Shown here piece by piece: positions 1-5,943 of a DNA stretch of 27,714 nucleotides (its first letter is position 1; each line of letters begins with the position of its first letter). The notes beneath the pieces were generated by a model. That model was not told where the DNA came from and searched no databases. It saw only the letters and a list, made by a program, of their open reading frames with translations. The DNA comes from a virus: IMG/VR virus record IMGVR_UViG_3300046690_000191, positions 1 to 27,714 of that record. One strand, 5' to 3'. A program made the translations under genes and the position numbers.

Positions 1-61
1 CCTGTTTTATCCTTGAACCAGGGGTGCGAGGCGCAGTCGAGAGTAGTGGGAACCAGAGAGG

Positions 62-268
62 ATGATTGATACTGGCATCGAACGCTTTCACCTACCGGAA
101 GGCAAGACGTGGAAGGACGTCAAATGGGGCACGTTGTTTTTGGCGTTCAAGGACGGGACTTTCGATAGCCTCGACTACGACGAGCGCCCTCAAGATACGG
201 CACGTCCTGATGCTGCCGAAGACAAGTCATTAGGGGCAACAAACCAACCAAACCATAGGATAACGTAA
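62..268 (+). CDS. small hypothetical protein upstream of the sorted surface protein
   Basis: Encodes 68 residues, acidic in the middle, with no signal peptide, membrane segment or motif I recognise. Its stop TAA (266-268) overlaps the ATG of the next gene by one base, which suggests co-transcription and translational coupling with the secreted protein that follows. The start is uncertain: a purine-rich AGAGAGG abuts the ATG with no spacing, which is poor for ribosome binding. The frame also reads through to a tidy coupled stop, which favours a real gene. Function unknown. Confidence 0.45.
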   Translation: MIDTGIERFHLPEGKTWKDVKWGTLFLAFKDGTFDSLDYDERPQDTARPDAAEDKSLGATNQPNHRIT

Positions 269-1032
269 TGAAACACCTACTTGCCACGACCGCCATCTTG
301 GCGGCGCTCGCGGTGCCGGCTGCGGCCAGCACCGTCACCCTGGGCGGCGTGACCTGGGACACCACCAATTCCGGCAGCCTGAGCCTTGGCAACGTGGTGC
401 CGGCCGGCAATCAACCGCAGAACGCACCTTGCGTCATCTGCGGTGCCAACCAGCCGAGTCAGCCTGCGAACTTCGGCTACAATGACTACAGCAACAACGG
501 CAACGTGTCCTCGATCACAGCGTTTTCGGATCAAGGCAACGGCGGTCGGAATACGTTGGCGGATAACACATTCGCCACCGGCTACACAATCGGTGCAGGC
601 AGTCCGTTCCTGGCATTCCTGCTTGCCAACAACGACACCAGCCTGGGGTTCAGCATCGGCGTGGACGTGAATGATACCAATCAGGCCCAGACGCTGAACT
701 CGTTTTTCTTCCTCGACTTCACGACGCGTACCGTGCTGGCGAGCTTCACTGGTGGAACGACTGGCAACGTGCCATCGAAGAACAACGGTACCGGCTTCCC
801 GGATTACTCCATCACCGGGGCGCTGCTGAACCTGAACGATGTGCATGTGGGTGACACGATTGGCTTCGTGGCGCTCATGTCTGGGTTGAACGACGGCCCG
901 GATAGCTTCTTTATCGAAGCGGCTCCGGCAGTGGCACAGACCCCGCTTCCGGCCTCGGCCTTCTTGTTCGGCATCGGCCTCGTCGGCCTCGCCGGGCTGG
1001 TCCGCAAGAACAGCACCCGTAAGCTGGCGTAG
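268..1032 (+). CDS. secreted protein with VPLPA/PEP-CTERM-type sorting signal
   Basis: Encodes 254 residues. The N-terminus is a classic Sec signal (MKHLLATTAILAALAVPAAA, cleavage near residue 20-21). The C-terminus has the three-part sorting tag of the PEP-CTERM class: TPLPA (225-229), a hydrophobic span FLFGIGLVGLAGL and a basic tail (RKNSTRKLA). In known systems such tags are recognised by an exosortase, and the VPLPA variant goes with the XrtD type; no exosortase lies in this window, so a host enzyme would have to act. The mature part is Asn/Gly/Thr-rich with one CVIC pair (near residues 55-58), looks beta-rich and matches nothing I can name. AGGA seven bases upstream supports the ATG. 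Sorting-tag call is strong; role is unknown. Confidence 0.8.
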   Translation: MKHLLATTAILAALAVPAAASTVTLGGVTWDTTNSGSLSLGNVVPAGNQPQNAPCVICGANQPSQPANFGYNDYSNNGNVSSITAFSDQGNGGRNTLADNTFATGYTIGAGSPFLAFLLANNDTSLGFSIGVDVNDTNQAQTLNSFFFLDFTTRTVLASFTGGTTGNVPSKNNGTGFPDYSITGALLNLNDVHVGDTIGFVALMSGLNDGPDSFFIEAAPAVAQTPLPASAFLFGIGLVGLAGLVRKNSTRKLA

Positions 1033-1055
1033 CTCCCGCTCCGTCAGCTCACAGG

Positions 1056-1100
1056 CCCGCCGGGATGATACCGCCATCCATCGGCATCCCGCCCGGCGGG
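1056..1100 (+). terminator. GC-rich hairpin after the sorted surface protein gene
   Basis: CCCGCCGGG at 1056-1064 is the perfect reverse complement of CCCGGCGGG at 1092-1100, a 9-bp stem around 27 bases. An alternative inner pairing (CGGGATG with CATCCCG) also exists. It lies 23 bases past the stop at 1032. No T-run follows, so it is only terminator-like and could instead stabilise the mRNA end. Confidence 0.4.
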
Positions 1101-1106
1101 TCACTG

Positions 1107-1232
1107 TCAGCAGGCCACTAGGGTAGGAGTGGTATCCATGAACACTCACGGACGCCGACAAGGCCGGCAAATTCCGCGTAGTTGCCCAACAGTGACGGGT
1201 GTGCCGGTTCGATCCCGTCACGCGCCTGCTGA
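1107..1232 (+). other. folded element with tRNA T-arm-like motif
   Basis: TCAGCAGGC (1107-1115) pairs perfectly with GCCTGCTGA (1224-1232), enclosing a second perfect 8-bp stem GTGACGGG (about 1192-1199) / CCCGTCAC (about 1214-1221). The inner loop contains GGTTCGATCC, which matches the tRNA T-loop (B-box) consensus. The closing stem resembles an acceptor stem, but the span (126 bases), the spacing between the stems, the lack of a canonical D-arm and anticodon arm, and the absence of CCA argue against a working tRNA. It may be a decayed tRNA, a structured small RNA or a leader element. It overlaps the possible small ORF 1138-1257. Confidence 0.25.
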
Positions 1233-1257
1233 TCCTTCACAGCGAGGCCAGGCATGA
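1138..1257 (+). CDS. possible 39-aa basic small protein
   Basis: ATG at 1138 is preceded by AGGAG (1125-1129) with an ideal 8-base spacer, and the stop TGA (1255-1257) forms an ATGA overlap with the next gene. The product is 39 residues, Arg/Pro/Gln-rich and strongly basic, with no hydrophobic segment. The ribosome-binding site and coupling are the only positive evidence. The same bases form the stem structure at 1107-1232, so it may be a leader peptide or simply chance. Confidence 0.3.
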   Translation: MNTHGRRQGRQIPRSCPTVTGVPVRSRHAPADPSQRGQA

Positions 1258-1568
1258 GCACGGCAGACGAAATCGCCGAGGTCCCGATCGAGAAGCTGCG
1301 GGACGCCGTCAACGACGTGTCCATACAACTCGAGGAACTGCGCGAGCGCATGGCGGCCGTCATCAACGAGCTGGCCGAGGATATCGCCGAGATGGCCGGC
1401 CGCTTGGAGAACCCCCAGGGCGCCGACCTGGCGGACGCCGTCGAGGCGCTCCTTGACGAGGCCGTCCTCATGCCCGGCACCAAGCGGCCGACCGTCCCGG
1501 ACACCCCCGGCGCCCGCAAGGCCCTCCTCGCCCTCTACGACGCCGTGGGTCGCGACAAGCCAGATTGA
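1254..1568 (+). CDS. hypothetical acidic helical protein
   Basis: Encodes 104 residues. Residues 5-70 are almost continuous amphipathic helix rich in Glu, Ala, Leu and Asp (for example IEKLRDAVNDVSIQLEELRE), consistent with a short coiled coil; the C-terminal third has a Pro-rich break and then another helix. No catalytic motif is visible. A GAGG upstream of the ATG supports the start. It sits directly before the DUF1376 gene in an early/replication-like group, so a role with DNA metabolism is possible but unproven. Confidence 0.6.
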   Translation: MSTADEIAEVPIEKLRDAVNDVSIQLEELRERMAAVINELAEDIAEMAGRLENPQGADLADAVEALLDEAVLMPGTKRPTVPDTPGARKALLALYDAVGRDKPD

Positions 1569-1587
1569 CCCCCATCAAGGGAGGCAA

Positions 1588-2325
1588 ATGATGTCACGCG
1601 CTTGGATGCCGATGTACTGGGGCGACTACCTTCGCGACACGCGCGAGCTGACCGCCGAAGAGCACGGGGCTTACCTGATGCTCATCGCCCACTACTGGAA
1701 CCGGGGGCCACTGCCCGACGACCAGGAGGCCCTCTGCCGGGTGGCGCGGGTCAACCCAAAACGCTGGTCCAGAGTGTGGAAAACCATCAGCCGGTTCTTC
1801 GATCTGAAGCCACTTTTGGCCGACCAGATAGTGAATGGTTCGGAAGCAAATGCTGAGCAAATGCTTAGCAAATGCTGGCGCCACAAGCGCATTGATGCGG
1901 AGATAGAAAAGGCCGAAATCATCAAAGCCAAGAGGCAGATAGCGGGAATGAAGGGCGGTTTGGCCAACCGAGGCCAAACGAACCGCGAAAGAATATTGCG
2001 GAAAGCAAATGCTAAGCAAACGGTCGACCATCCACAAAGTAAGAAGATAGATTCTTTCTTTACTGAACCGCGCGCGCGAGCAGAACCGCCGCCAGAACCA
2101 GCCAACCCACCCAGCCAGAACCTCACCGTTTCCCCAGCACTCGAAGCCGTCATTCGCAACAAAGGCTGGAAAGAAAGCGGACTTCCGAGAAAGGAAGTAA
2201 GGAAGCACCCGAGCCTAGGCGACGGGCGCAGCCTCGACCAGATCGTCCGCGACGTCGACCAGATCGAGCGCGACAAAGGCTGGACTGCCGAAGAACCGCC
2301 CATCACGTCGAAGTTGCTCGCATGA
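1588..2325 (+). CDS. DUF1376 (YdaU-like) phage replication-region protein
   Basis: Encodes 245 residues. The N-terminus MPMYWGDYLRDTRELTAEEH followed by GAYLMLIAHYW and PDDQEALCRVARV is the hallmark of DUF1376/YdaU, a winged-helix family found in replication modules of lambdoid and other phages, thought to help initiation. The middle is Lys/Arg-rich, with GMKGGLANRG typical of the family, and the C-terminal part is a variable linker and a short helical end. AAGGGAGG precedes two in-frame ATGs (1588 and 1591); the second has the better 6-base spacing, so 244 residues is equally possible. The frame stays open upstream to 1453 but has no good start there. The gene carries a repeat array that looks like an origin. 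It overlaps the methyltransferase gene by ATGA. Confidence 0.8.
   Translation: MMSRAWMPMYWGDYLRDTRELTAEEHGAYLMLIAHYWNRGPLPDDQEALCRVARVNPKRWSRVWKTISRFFDLKPLLADQIVNGSEANAEQMLSKCWRHKRIDAEIEKAEIIKAKRQIAGMKGGLANRGQTNRERILRKANAKQTVDHPQSKKIDSFFTEPRARAEPPPEPANPPSQNLTVSPALEAVIRNKGWKESGLPRKEVRKHPSLGDGRSLDQIVRDVDQIERDKGWTAEEPPITSKLLA
1775..2060 (+). other. candidate phage replication origin inside the DUF1376 gene
   Basis: Origin-like elements cluster here in order. TTTTCCACA on the minus strand (1775-1783) fits the relaxed DnaA-box pattern. Three copies of AGCAAATGCT (1845, 1856, 1867) follow at 11-bp period. A perfect 8-bp hairpin GTTTGGCC / GGCCAAAC (1958-1965, 1972-1979) is next, then a fourth AGCAAATGCT (2004-2013) with a partial fifth (2015-2020). 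Last come a weaker DnaA-like CCATCCACA (2028-2036) and a local A+T-rich run to about 2060. Lambda places its origin iterons inside its initiator gene O in the same way. The 11-bp period shifts the reading frame between copies, so protein repetition does not explain the array. Confidence 0.5.
1845..1876 (+). repeat. three tandem iteron-like repeats, 11-bp period
   Basis: AGCAAATGCT occurs at 1845-1854, 1856-1865 and 1867-1876, each separated by one variable base, so all three face the same side of the helix (about one turn apart). Each unit has palindromic ends (AGCA..TGCT). A fourth exact copy lies at 2004-2013. They lie within the DUF1376 coding region. Confidence 0.75.
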
Positions 2326-3182
2326 AGCCGCTCGCCATAGACCTTTTTGCAGGATTAGGCGGCTGGACCGAGGCGCTGCTGGCCGAGGGCTACCGCGTGG
2401 TGGGCTTCGACATCGAGCGACACGTCTACGGCGCGCACCGCTACCCGGCGCAGCTCGTGATCCAGGACGTGCTGACGCTGCACGGCAGCCAGTTCCGCGA
2501 CGCCGCCCTCATCGTCGCCAGTCCCCCCTGCCAGGCCTACAGCTACCGCGCCATGCCCTGGAAGCGCGCCAAGGCGCTCCCGCCGCCCGACAACAGCCTG
2601 TTCGAGGCGTGCTTCCGCATCCAGCGGGAAGCCTCGGAGGCCGCCGGCCACAAGGTGCCGCTGATCGTCGAGAACGTGCGCGGGGCGCAGAAATGGGTCG
2701 GGCGCGCGCGCTGGAACTTCGGCTCGTTCTACCTGTGGGGCGACGTGCCGGCGCTGATGCCAGTGACGTTCAGGGGATCGAAGGTTCCGGGATTCCGCTT
2801 TGACGGCAACGGCGGTTCGTTTCAGACAGCTTCAGTGAAGGGCTACCCGCGCGCCAACGAGCCTCACGCCATCAAGAACACCGGCGGCTCCTGGTTGGCC
2901 ATCGCCCACAACACGACCAGCGGCAAGGGGCGGAATGATGGGCGGAAGCAACCTGGCATCGACCTATCGCAAGTCGGCTTCAATTGCGCCAATGCACGCG
3001 AATTCGGTCACATGGTCGAAGGGGCGGAATATCGGCGCACCGCCGACGACAAGCGCCAGCACATCGGGAAAACGCGCAAGTTCGCCTCGGCCATGATCGC
3101 CAAGATACCGCAGCCGCTCGCCCGCCATATCGCGCGGACATTCGTGCCTCTCGTCGAAGTCCCTCGCATAGCCGTCGAATAG
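2322..3182 (+). CDS. C5-cytosine DNA methyltransferase
   Basis: Encodes 286 residues with the ordered motifs of C5-cytosine methyltransferases: motif I LFAGLGGW (8-15, SAM binding), motif II GFDIE (28-32), motif IV SPPCQ with the catalytic cysteine at residue 70, motif VI ENVRG (117-121), and a motif-X-like C-terminal KIPQPLARHIARTF. No restriction partner is adjacent, so it is probably an orphan phage methyltransferase that hides its DNA from host restriction. It transfers a methyl group from S-adenosylmethionine to carbon 5 of cytosine. It is shorter than typical bacterial enzymes (330-450 residues), so the target-recognition region (roughly 130-240) is compact. Start by ATGA overlap with the DUF1376 gene. 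Recognition site cannot be read from sequence. Confidence 0.85.
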   Translation: MKPLAIDLFAGLGGWTEALLAEGYRVVGFDIERHVYGAHRYPAQLVIQDVLTLHGSQFRDAALIVASPPCQAYSYRAMPWKRAKALPPPDNSLFEACFRIQREASEAAGHKVPLIVENVRGAQKWVGRARWNFGSFYLWGDVPALMPVTFRGSKVPGFRFDGNGGSFQTASVKGYPRANEPHAIKNTGGSWLAIAHNTTSGKGRNDGRKQPGIDLSQVGFNCANAREFGHMVEGAEYRRTADDKRQHIGKTRKFASAMIAKIPQPLARHIARTFVPLVEVPRIAVE

Positions 3183-3214
3183 GTAAGTACCACTGCCGAA
3201 AGCAGTCGAATTTC

Positions 3215-3736
3215 ATGTCCCGAGCCGGCCGAAAACGCACGCAACGCGGATATTTGTCCCGCGAAGTCAAGGACTTGTCTGGCCGTATCGCAACCAGCGA
3301 GCAGCCGCACCGGCGGACGCTTCCGGCCAGCCTGCGGCTCTCCGAGAAGGCCGCAACGCCGCTCGGCCGGGCCAATCTGGTCGGCCTGATCACCGACGAG
3401 CAGCACGAGGCCGGGCAGCGCTTCCAGGTGACGGTGGGCGAGTATCGGGCGAGCATCGGGGCGCCCGGCAATGGCGCGCACGGCAGCGGCTACGCCTGCG
3501 TACCGCGGTGGGACGGCGAGCGGATGGTGTGCCTGGCGGCTGCTTGCGAATGCCGGCGGCGGTTGGAGGCGTTTGAGGATGCCGCGCGCGCGCTATGGGA
3601 CGCAGGCAGTACGGCGGCGTCTGTGGTGCGGTGGGTGGCGGTGCTGGGCGAGGAGCCGGGCCCAATGGTGGCCCAACTGCGGGCCGGGCTGACGGCGCTG
3701 GTGGGCTTCTACGGGCTCGATCGGAGGTGTGCTTGA
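3215..3736 (+). CDS. hypothetical phage protein
   Basis: Encodes 173 residues starting MSRAGRKRTQRGYLSREVKD, a basic N-terminus followed by an LGRANLVGLITDEQHEAGQRF helix and a Cys-containing middle (CECRRRLEAF). I recall proteins of this shape (basic start, then a segment like 'LGRA..G.IT..Q..AG..F') in alphaproteobacterial phages next to replication genes, but know no function. The open frame runs further upstream to 2984 inside the methyltransferase gene; ATG 3215 is chosen because it avoids that overlap and begins the family-like N-terminus. Ribosome binding is weak (GAAAGC about 15 bases upstream). It is the last gene before the leader and terminator. Confidence 0.6.
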   Translation: MSRAGRKRTQRGYLSREVKDLSGRIATSEQPHRRTLPASLRLSEKAATPLGRANLVGLITDEQHEAGQRFQVTVGEYRASIGAPGNGAHGSGYACVPRWDGERMVCLAAACECRRRLEAFEDAARALWDAGSTAASVVRWVAVLGEEPGPMVAQLRAGLTALVGFYGLDRRCA

Positions 3737-3761
3737 CGAAACGCGAAAACAGGTATCCTGT
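3733..3761 (+). promoter_or_regulatory. possible promoter with operator-like palindrome
   Basis: TTGACG (3733-3738) resembles a -35 box; TATCCT (3754-3759) is a weak -10 at a short 15-base spacer, and a TATAAA-like stretch lies just downstream (3768-3775). Overlying this is a dyad ACAGG-TAT-CCTGT (3749-3761). The following bases are the most A+T-rich in the neighbourhood. It lies at the end of the preceding gene and upstream of the late gene block. Plausible but unproven. Confidence 0.35.
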
Positions 3762-3801
3762 ATGAAATATAAAATTGTTGTGTTGCGCCCTGTCAGCACA
3801 G

Positions 3802-3856
3802 ACGGGCGGTTTGACCTCCCCATCCGCCCTCCACTGAACCGCCCGTTTCCTTTCCC
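3802..3856 (+). terminator. intrinsic terminator in the leader before the late genes
   Basis: ACGGGCGGTT (3802-3811) pairs perfectly over 10 bp with AACCGCCCGT (3837-3846), around a 25-base C-rich loop, and is followed by TTTCCTTTCCC. It can end early-gene transcription, or, if the promoter-like site at 3733 is real, act as an attenuator in a leader ahead of the gene at 3938. Confidence 0.65.
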
Positions 3857-3937
3857 GGCTAGCAGCACGCCGCCGGATCTAGGGTGTGGCCGCTTTAGCG
3901 GACGGCCCCACTCCCTCACCCCATGGATGGCTTCACG

Positions 3938-4663
3938 ATGTCAGTAGGGCATGTGAAGCGCGTCACCAAAACCACCGAAGAGCTGTATCTCATACTCGGC
4001 GAGGCTGACACCTCGGCGCACTACGCCAAGCCGGTCAAGCTCGATACCAGCCACGACATCCCGTATGCGGGCGGCGTGTCGGTCGACAGTCGCATGGTCT
4101 ACATCGATCGGCGGCTGTACGACGATGTGAAGGCCGGCAAGGTCTGTGTCCGCGGCATGGGCTGGAAACAGATCATCAACTGCTTTGTCGAGCACGAGCA
4201 CACCGAGAAGTCGGTCGACGACGGCGATAACCCCGTTGACGTCTACCAGGCGGCGCACGGCATGGCGACCGCCAAGGAGTACGAGGCGGCCGAGGCGATC
4301 CTGGGCAAGGGCAAAGCCGATCGCTACGAGGATGCGCTAGAGGGCGCGCTGGCCGCGTGCGAGAAGCGCGATCCGGCCAATCCGCCGAAGGATCTGTGGT
4401 GCGGCCCGTACCTCGATGAGCCGACCGCGCGCGACAAGGAATTGTTGCGCATATTCAAGGCCAAGGGCGTCACCGACGCATTCAAGCTGGCGAAGTCCGA
4501 TCCGACCGTGATGTACCGCATGGCGGGGCGCAAATGCGAGGACTGCGCCATGTACGAGCATCCGGGCAAGGACTTGTCGACGTGCGAGCTGGTGTGCGGG
4601 CTGGTGCGGAACAACCGCCAGTGTGAGCGATACGTTTCCCGTGAAACAAAAGGCAGGCGCTGA
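3938..4663 (+). CDS. phage protein with EHEHTE motif and HiPIP-like Fe-S domain
   Basis: Encodes 241 residues in two parts. Residues 40-120 carry a presentation strand (VSVDSRMVYIDRRL) followed by VEHEHTEK (84-91), then AAHGMATAKEYEA (105-117): a His/Glu arrangement typical of a metal site. Residues 190-235 have four cysteines spaced C200-x2-C203-x12-C216-x12-C229-x2-Y232, which matches high-potential iron-sulphur proteins (HiPIP) that bind one 4Fe-4S cluster; the Gly-Trp/Tyr usually before the last Cys is replaced by Arg-Gln. No signal peptide is present, unlike true HiPIPs, which are periplasmic. A second in-frame ATG at 3923 lacks a ribosome-binding site; GGA 9 bases before 3938 favours the later start. 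Function unknown; it leads the genes before the terminase. Confidence 0.6.
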   Translation: MSVGHVKRVTKTTEELYLILGEADTSAHYAKPVKLDTSHDIPYAGGVSVDSRMVYIDRRLYDDVKAGKVCVRGMGWKQIINCFVEHEHTEKSVDDGDNPVDVYQAAHGMATAKEYEAAEAILGKGKADRYEDALEGALAACEKRDPANPPKDLWCGPYLDEPTARDKELLRIFKAKGVTDAFKLAKSDPTVMYRMAGRKCEDCAMYEHPGKDLSTCELVCGLVRNNRQCERYVSRETKGRR

Positions 4664-4875
4664 TGCCGAGCGTAAGCCAAGCTCAGAGCCGTTTAATGGC
4701 GGCAGCCGCTCATTCGCCGGGCGGCTATGGCGGCGTGCCGCAGTCGGTCGGCCGTGAGTTCAACGAGGCGGACACCGGCAAGAAGCGCTCGGCGCTGCCG
4801 GTGCGCGTCAAGAAGCTCAAGAAGCGCGGCCTGATCTCGGATCGGGCGCTGGACAAGGCAAGGAGCCGGACATGA
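4663..4875 (+). CDS. small basic phage protein (MPSVSxxQ family)
   Basis: Encodes 70 residues. The pattern MPSVSQAQSRLMAAAAHSP and GVPQSVGREFNEADTGKK closely resembles a short conserved protein found widely in phage structural regions, of unknown role. The C-terminal half is rich in Lys and Arg (KKLKKRGLISDRALDKARSR), suggesting nucleic-acid contact. TGATG overlap with the preceding gene indicates coupling. Confidence 0.65.
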   Translation: MPSVSQAQSRLMAAAAHSPGGYGGVPQSVGREFNEADTGKKRSALPVRVKKLKKRGLISDRALDKARSRT

Positions 4876-5144
4876 GCAAGAAGCAGGACAAGTACGAGGA
4901 CAAGTACGCCGAGCACGAGGACGCGCCGTTGGCCGAGGGCGACCTCACGCCGGCGCAGCAAGCCGAGCTCGGCGAGCAGGCCAAGCCGTGGCTGGAGCGG
5001 TTCAAGGCCGCGGTGGACGATGTAGCCGCTCGTCACGCACAGGGCACGGCGCCGTCGCCGGCCGTGGTGGCCGAGCTGCGGGCGCTCTACGCCGAGATGG
5101 ACCCGAATGCGGCCACCGAGCCCGAGCCGGCACCCACGGCATAG
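4872..5144 (+). CDS. hypothetical small charged protein
   Basis: Encodes 90 residues, beginning with a charged stretch (SKKQDKYEDKYAEHEDA), then one predicted long helix (about 27-72) and a Pro/Glu-rich tail. AGGAG six bases upstream supports the ATG, which overlaps the preceding stop region (ATGA-type). No motif recognised. It belongs to the small-gene block ahead of the terminase. Confidence 0.6.
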   Translation: MSKKQDKYEDKYAEHEDAPLAEGDLTPAQQAELGEQAKPWLERFKAAVDDVAARHAQGTAPSPAVVAELRALYAEMDPNAATEPEPAPTA

Positions 5145-5169
5145 CGACATAGTCGCATAGGAGGCGATC

Positions 5170-5640
5170 ATGGCTGAATCGATGCGAGCACTGGCGCGGC
5201 GCGGCTTGGTGTCGTCCAGGGGCGTGCAGAACGCCATCAACAACTCCACCAAGGTGCAGAAGTCCAAGATGGCGCCGTTTCATGGCCGCCAGAAGGACGA
5301 GGGCGAGGCGCACGGCCTCGGCCACGCCATTGCCAGGGTCGATGAGATCAATGCCAAGGCCACGCAGGCCGATCGTGCCAGGTCGGCGCCGAGCACCAAG
5401 GGCCGCGCCAGCGCACCGCAGGGCGGCCATGTGGGTGCGAGCCAGACGCCGACGCGCTACCAGATCGACAAGTTCCCGCGCGGCCAGGGCAAGACGTTTC
5501 CGGCCGGCGGGAAGGTGAGCGCCAAGGGCAAGAAGAGCGTCGGCGTCAAGGGCCCCCCGGCCAAGCGCACCGGCGGCCCGGGTGGCAGCGGGCGGAACTA
5601 CTACGGCGGCAGCAACCGCAACCCACCCGAAGGCGGGTAA
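5170..5640 (+). CDS. hypothetical Gly/Lys-rich basic protein
   Basis: Encodes 156 residues. Residues 1-60 look helical; from about residue 75 it is low-complexity and strongly basic (Gly, Lys, Ser, Pro), ending GGSGRNYYGGSNRNPPEGG. Such a tail suggests nucleic-acid or virion binding, but I recognise no family. AGGAGG with good spacing precedes the ATG. A small inverted repeat GCGAC-ATA-GTCGC (5144-5156) sits just upstream, over the previous stop. Confidence 0.6.
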   Translation: MAESMRALARRGLVSSRGVQNAINNSTKVQKSKMAPFHGRQKDEGEAHGLGHAIARVDEINAKATQADRARSAPSTKGRASAPQGGHVGASQTPTRYQIDKFPRGQGKTFPAGGKVSAKGKKSVGVKGPPAKRTGGPGGSGRNYYGGSNRNPPEGG

Positions 5641-5643
5641 ACC

Positions 5644-5943
5644 ATGGCCAACGCGCTGCGACGAGCCGATCGGATGAAGGTCGAGACGATCGGCGGCGAG
5701 CAGTTCACGGATGCCGCCGCGGTCGTGGAGGACGTGCCGACCACGCACAGCTTCGACCCGCAGGCCGATAAGCTCGCCAAGGTCAAGGCCGTCAGAGCGC
5801 AGGCGCAGGCGTTCAAGGCATTGCTGCGAGAGCTCGGCTCCAATCGGGCGTTCTCGATCTCCCGGCAGCGGATAGAGGAGGCCGTCCACTGGGCGGTCGA
5901 TGGAATCATCAATGAGCGGACCACTGAAAGACACCCGACGTGA
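5644..5943 (+). CDS. possible Acb2/Tad1-like hairpin protein (cyclic-nucleotide sponge)
   Basis: Encodes 99 residues. After a variable N-terminus it has two helices joined by a short turn: residues 41-65 (KLAKVKAVRAQAQAFKALL) and 70-90 (SISRQRIEEAVHWAVDGII). The pattern 'K..AVR..A..F...I' then 'S....RIEEAVHWA...I' is how I recall the Acb2/Tad1 hairpin family, often encoded near phage head genes. Characterised members bind cyclic nucleotide signals and so block CBASS or Thoeris immunity. The assignment rests on pattern recall only; many family members are uncharacterised and may differ in ligand. Its end overlaps the start of the small terminase gene by 32 bases. Confidence 0.42.
   Translation: MANALRRADRMKVETIGGEQFTDAAAVVEDVPTTHSFDPQADKLAKVKAVRAQAQAFKALLRELGSNRAFSISRQRIEEAVHWAVDGIINERTTERHPT

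Noticed and set aside
277-1221. A 314-codon minus-strand frame opposite the sorted surface protein
   Set aside because: The plus strand has a complete signal peptide and sorting tag; the minus frame is Arg/His/Gly-rich without structure.
1109-1230. A genuine tRNA gene
   Set aside because: The T-loop consensus and acceptor-like stem are suggestive, but no consistent D-arm and anticodon arm with correct spacing can be drawn, and the length is too great.
3729-3947. A 72-codon plus-strand frame from GTG 3729
   Set aside because: It crosses the terminator hairpin and promoter-like region, has the Shine-Dalgarno only one base away from GTG, is Pro-rich without motif and overlaps the next gene start.
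5144-5156. Inverted repeat GCGAC-ATA-GTCGC as a terminator
   Set aside because: The stem is only five bp, has no T-run, and sits within the ribosome-binding region of the next gene; chance is likely.
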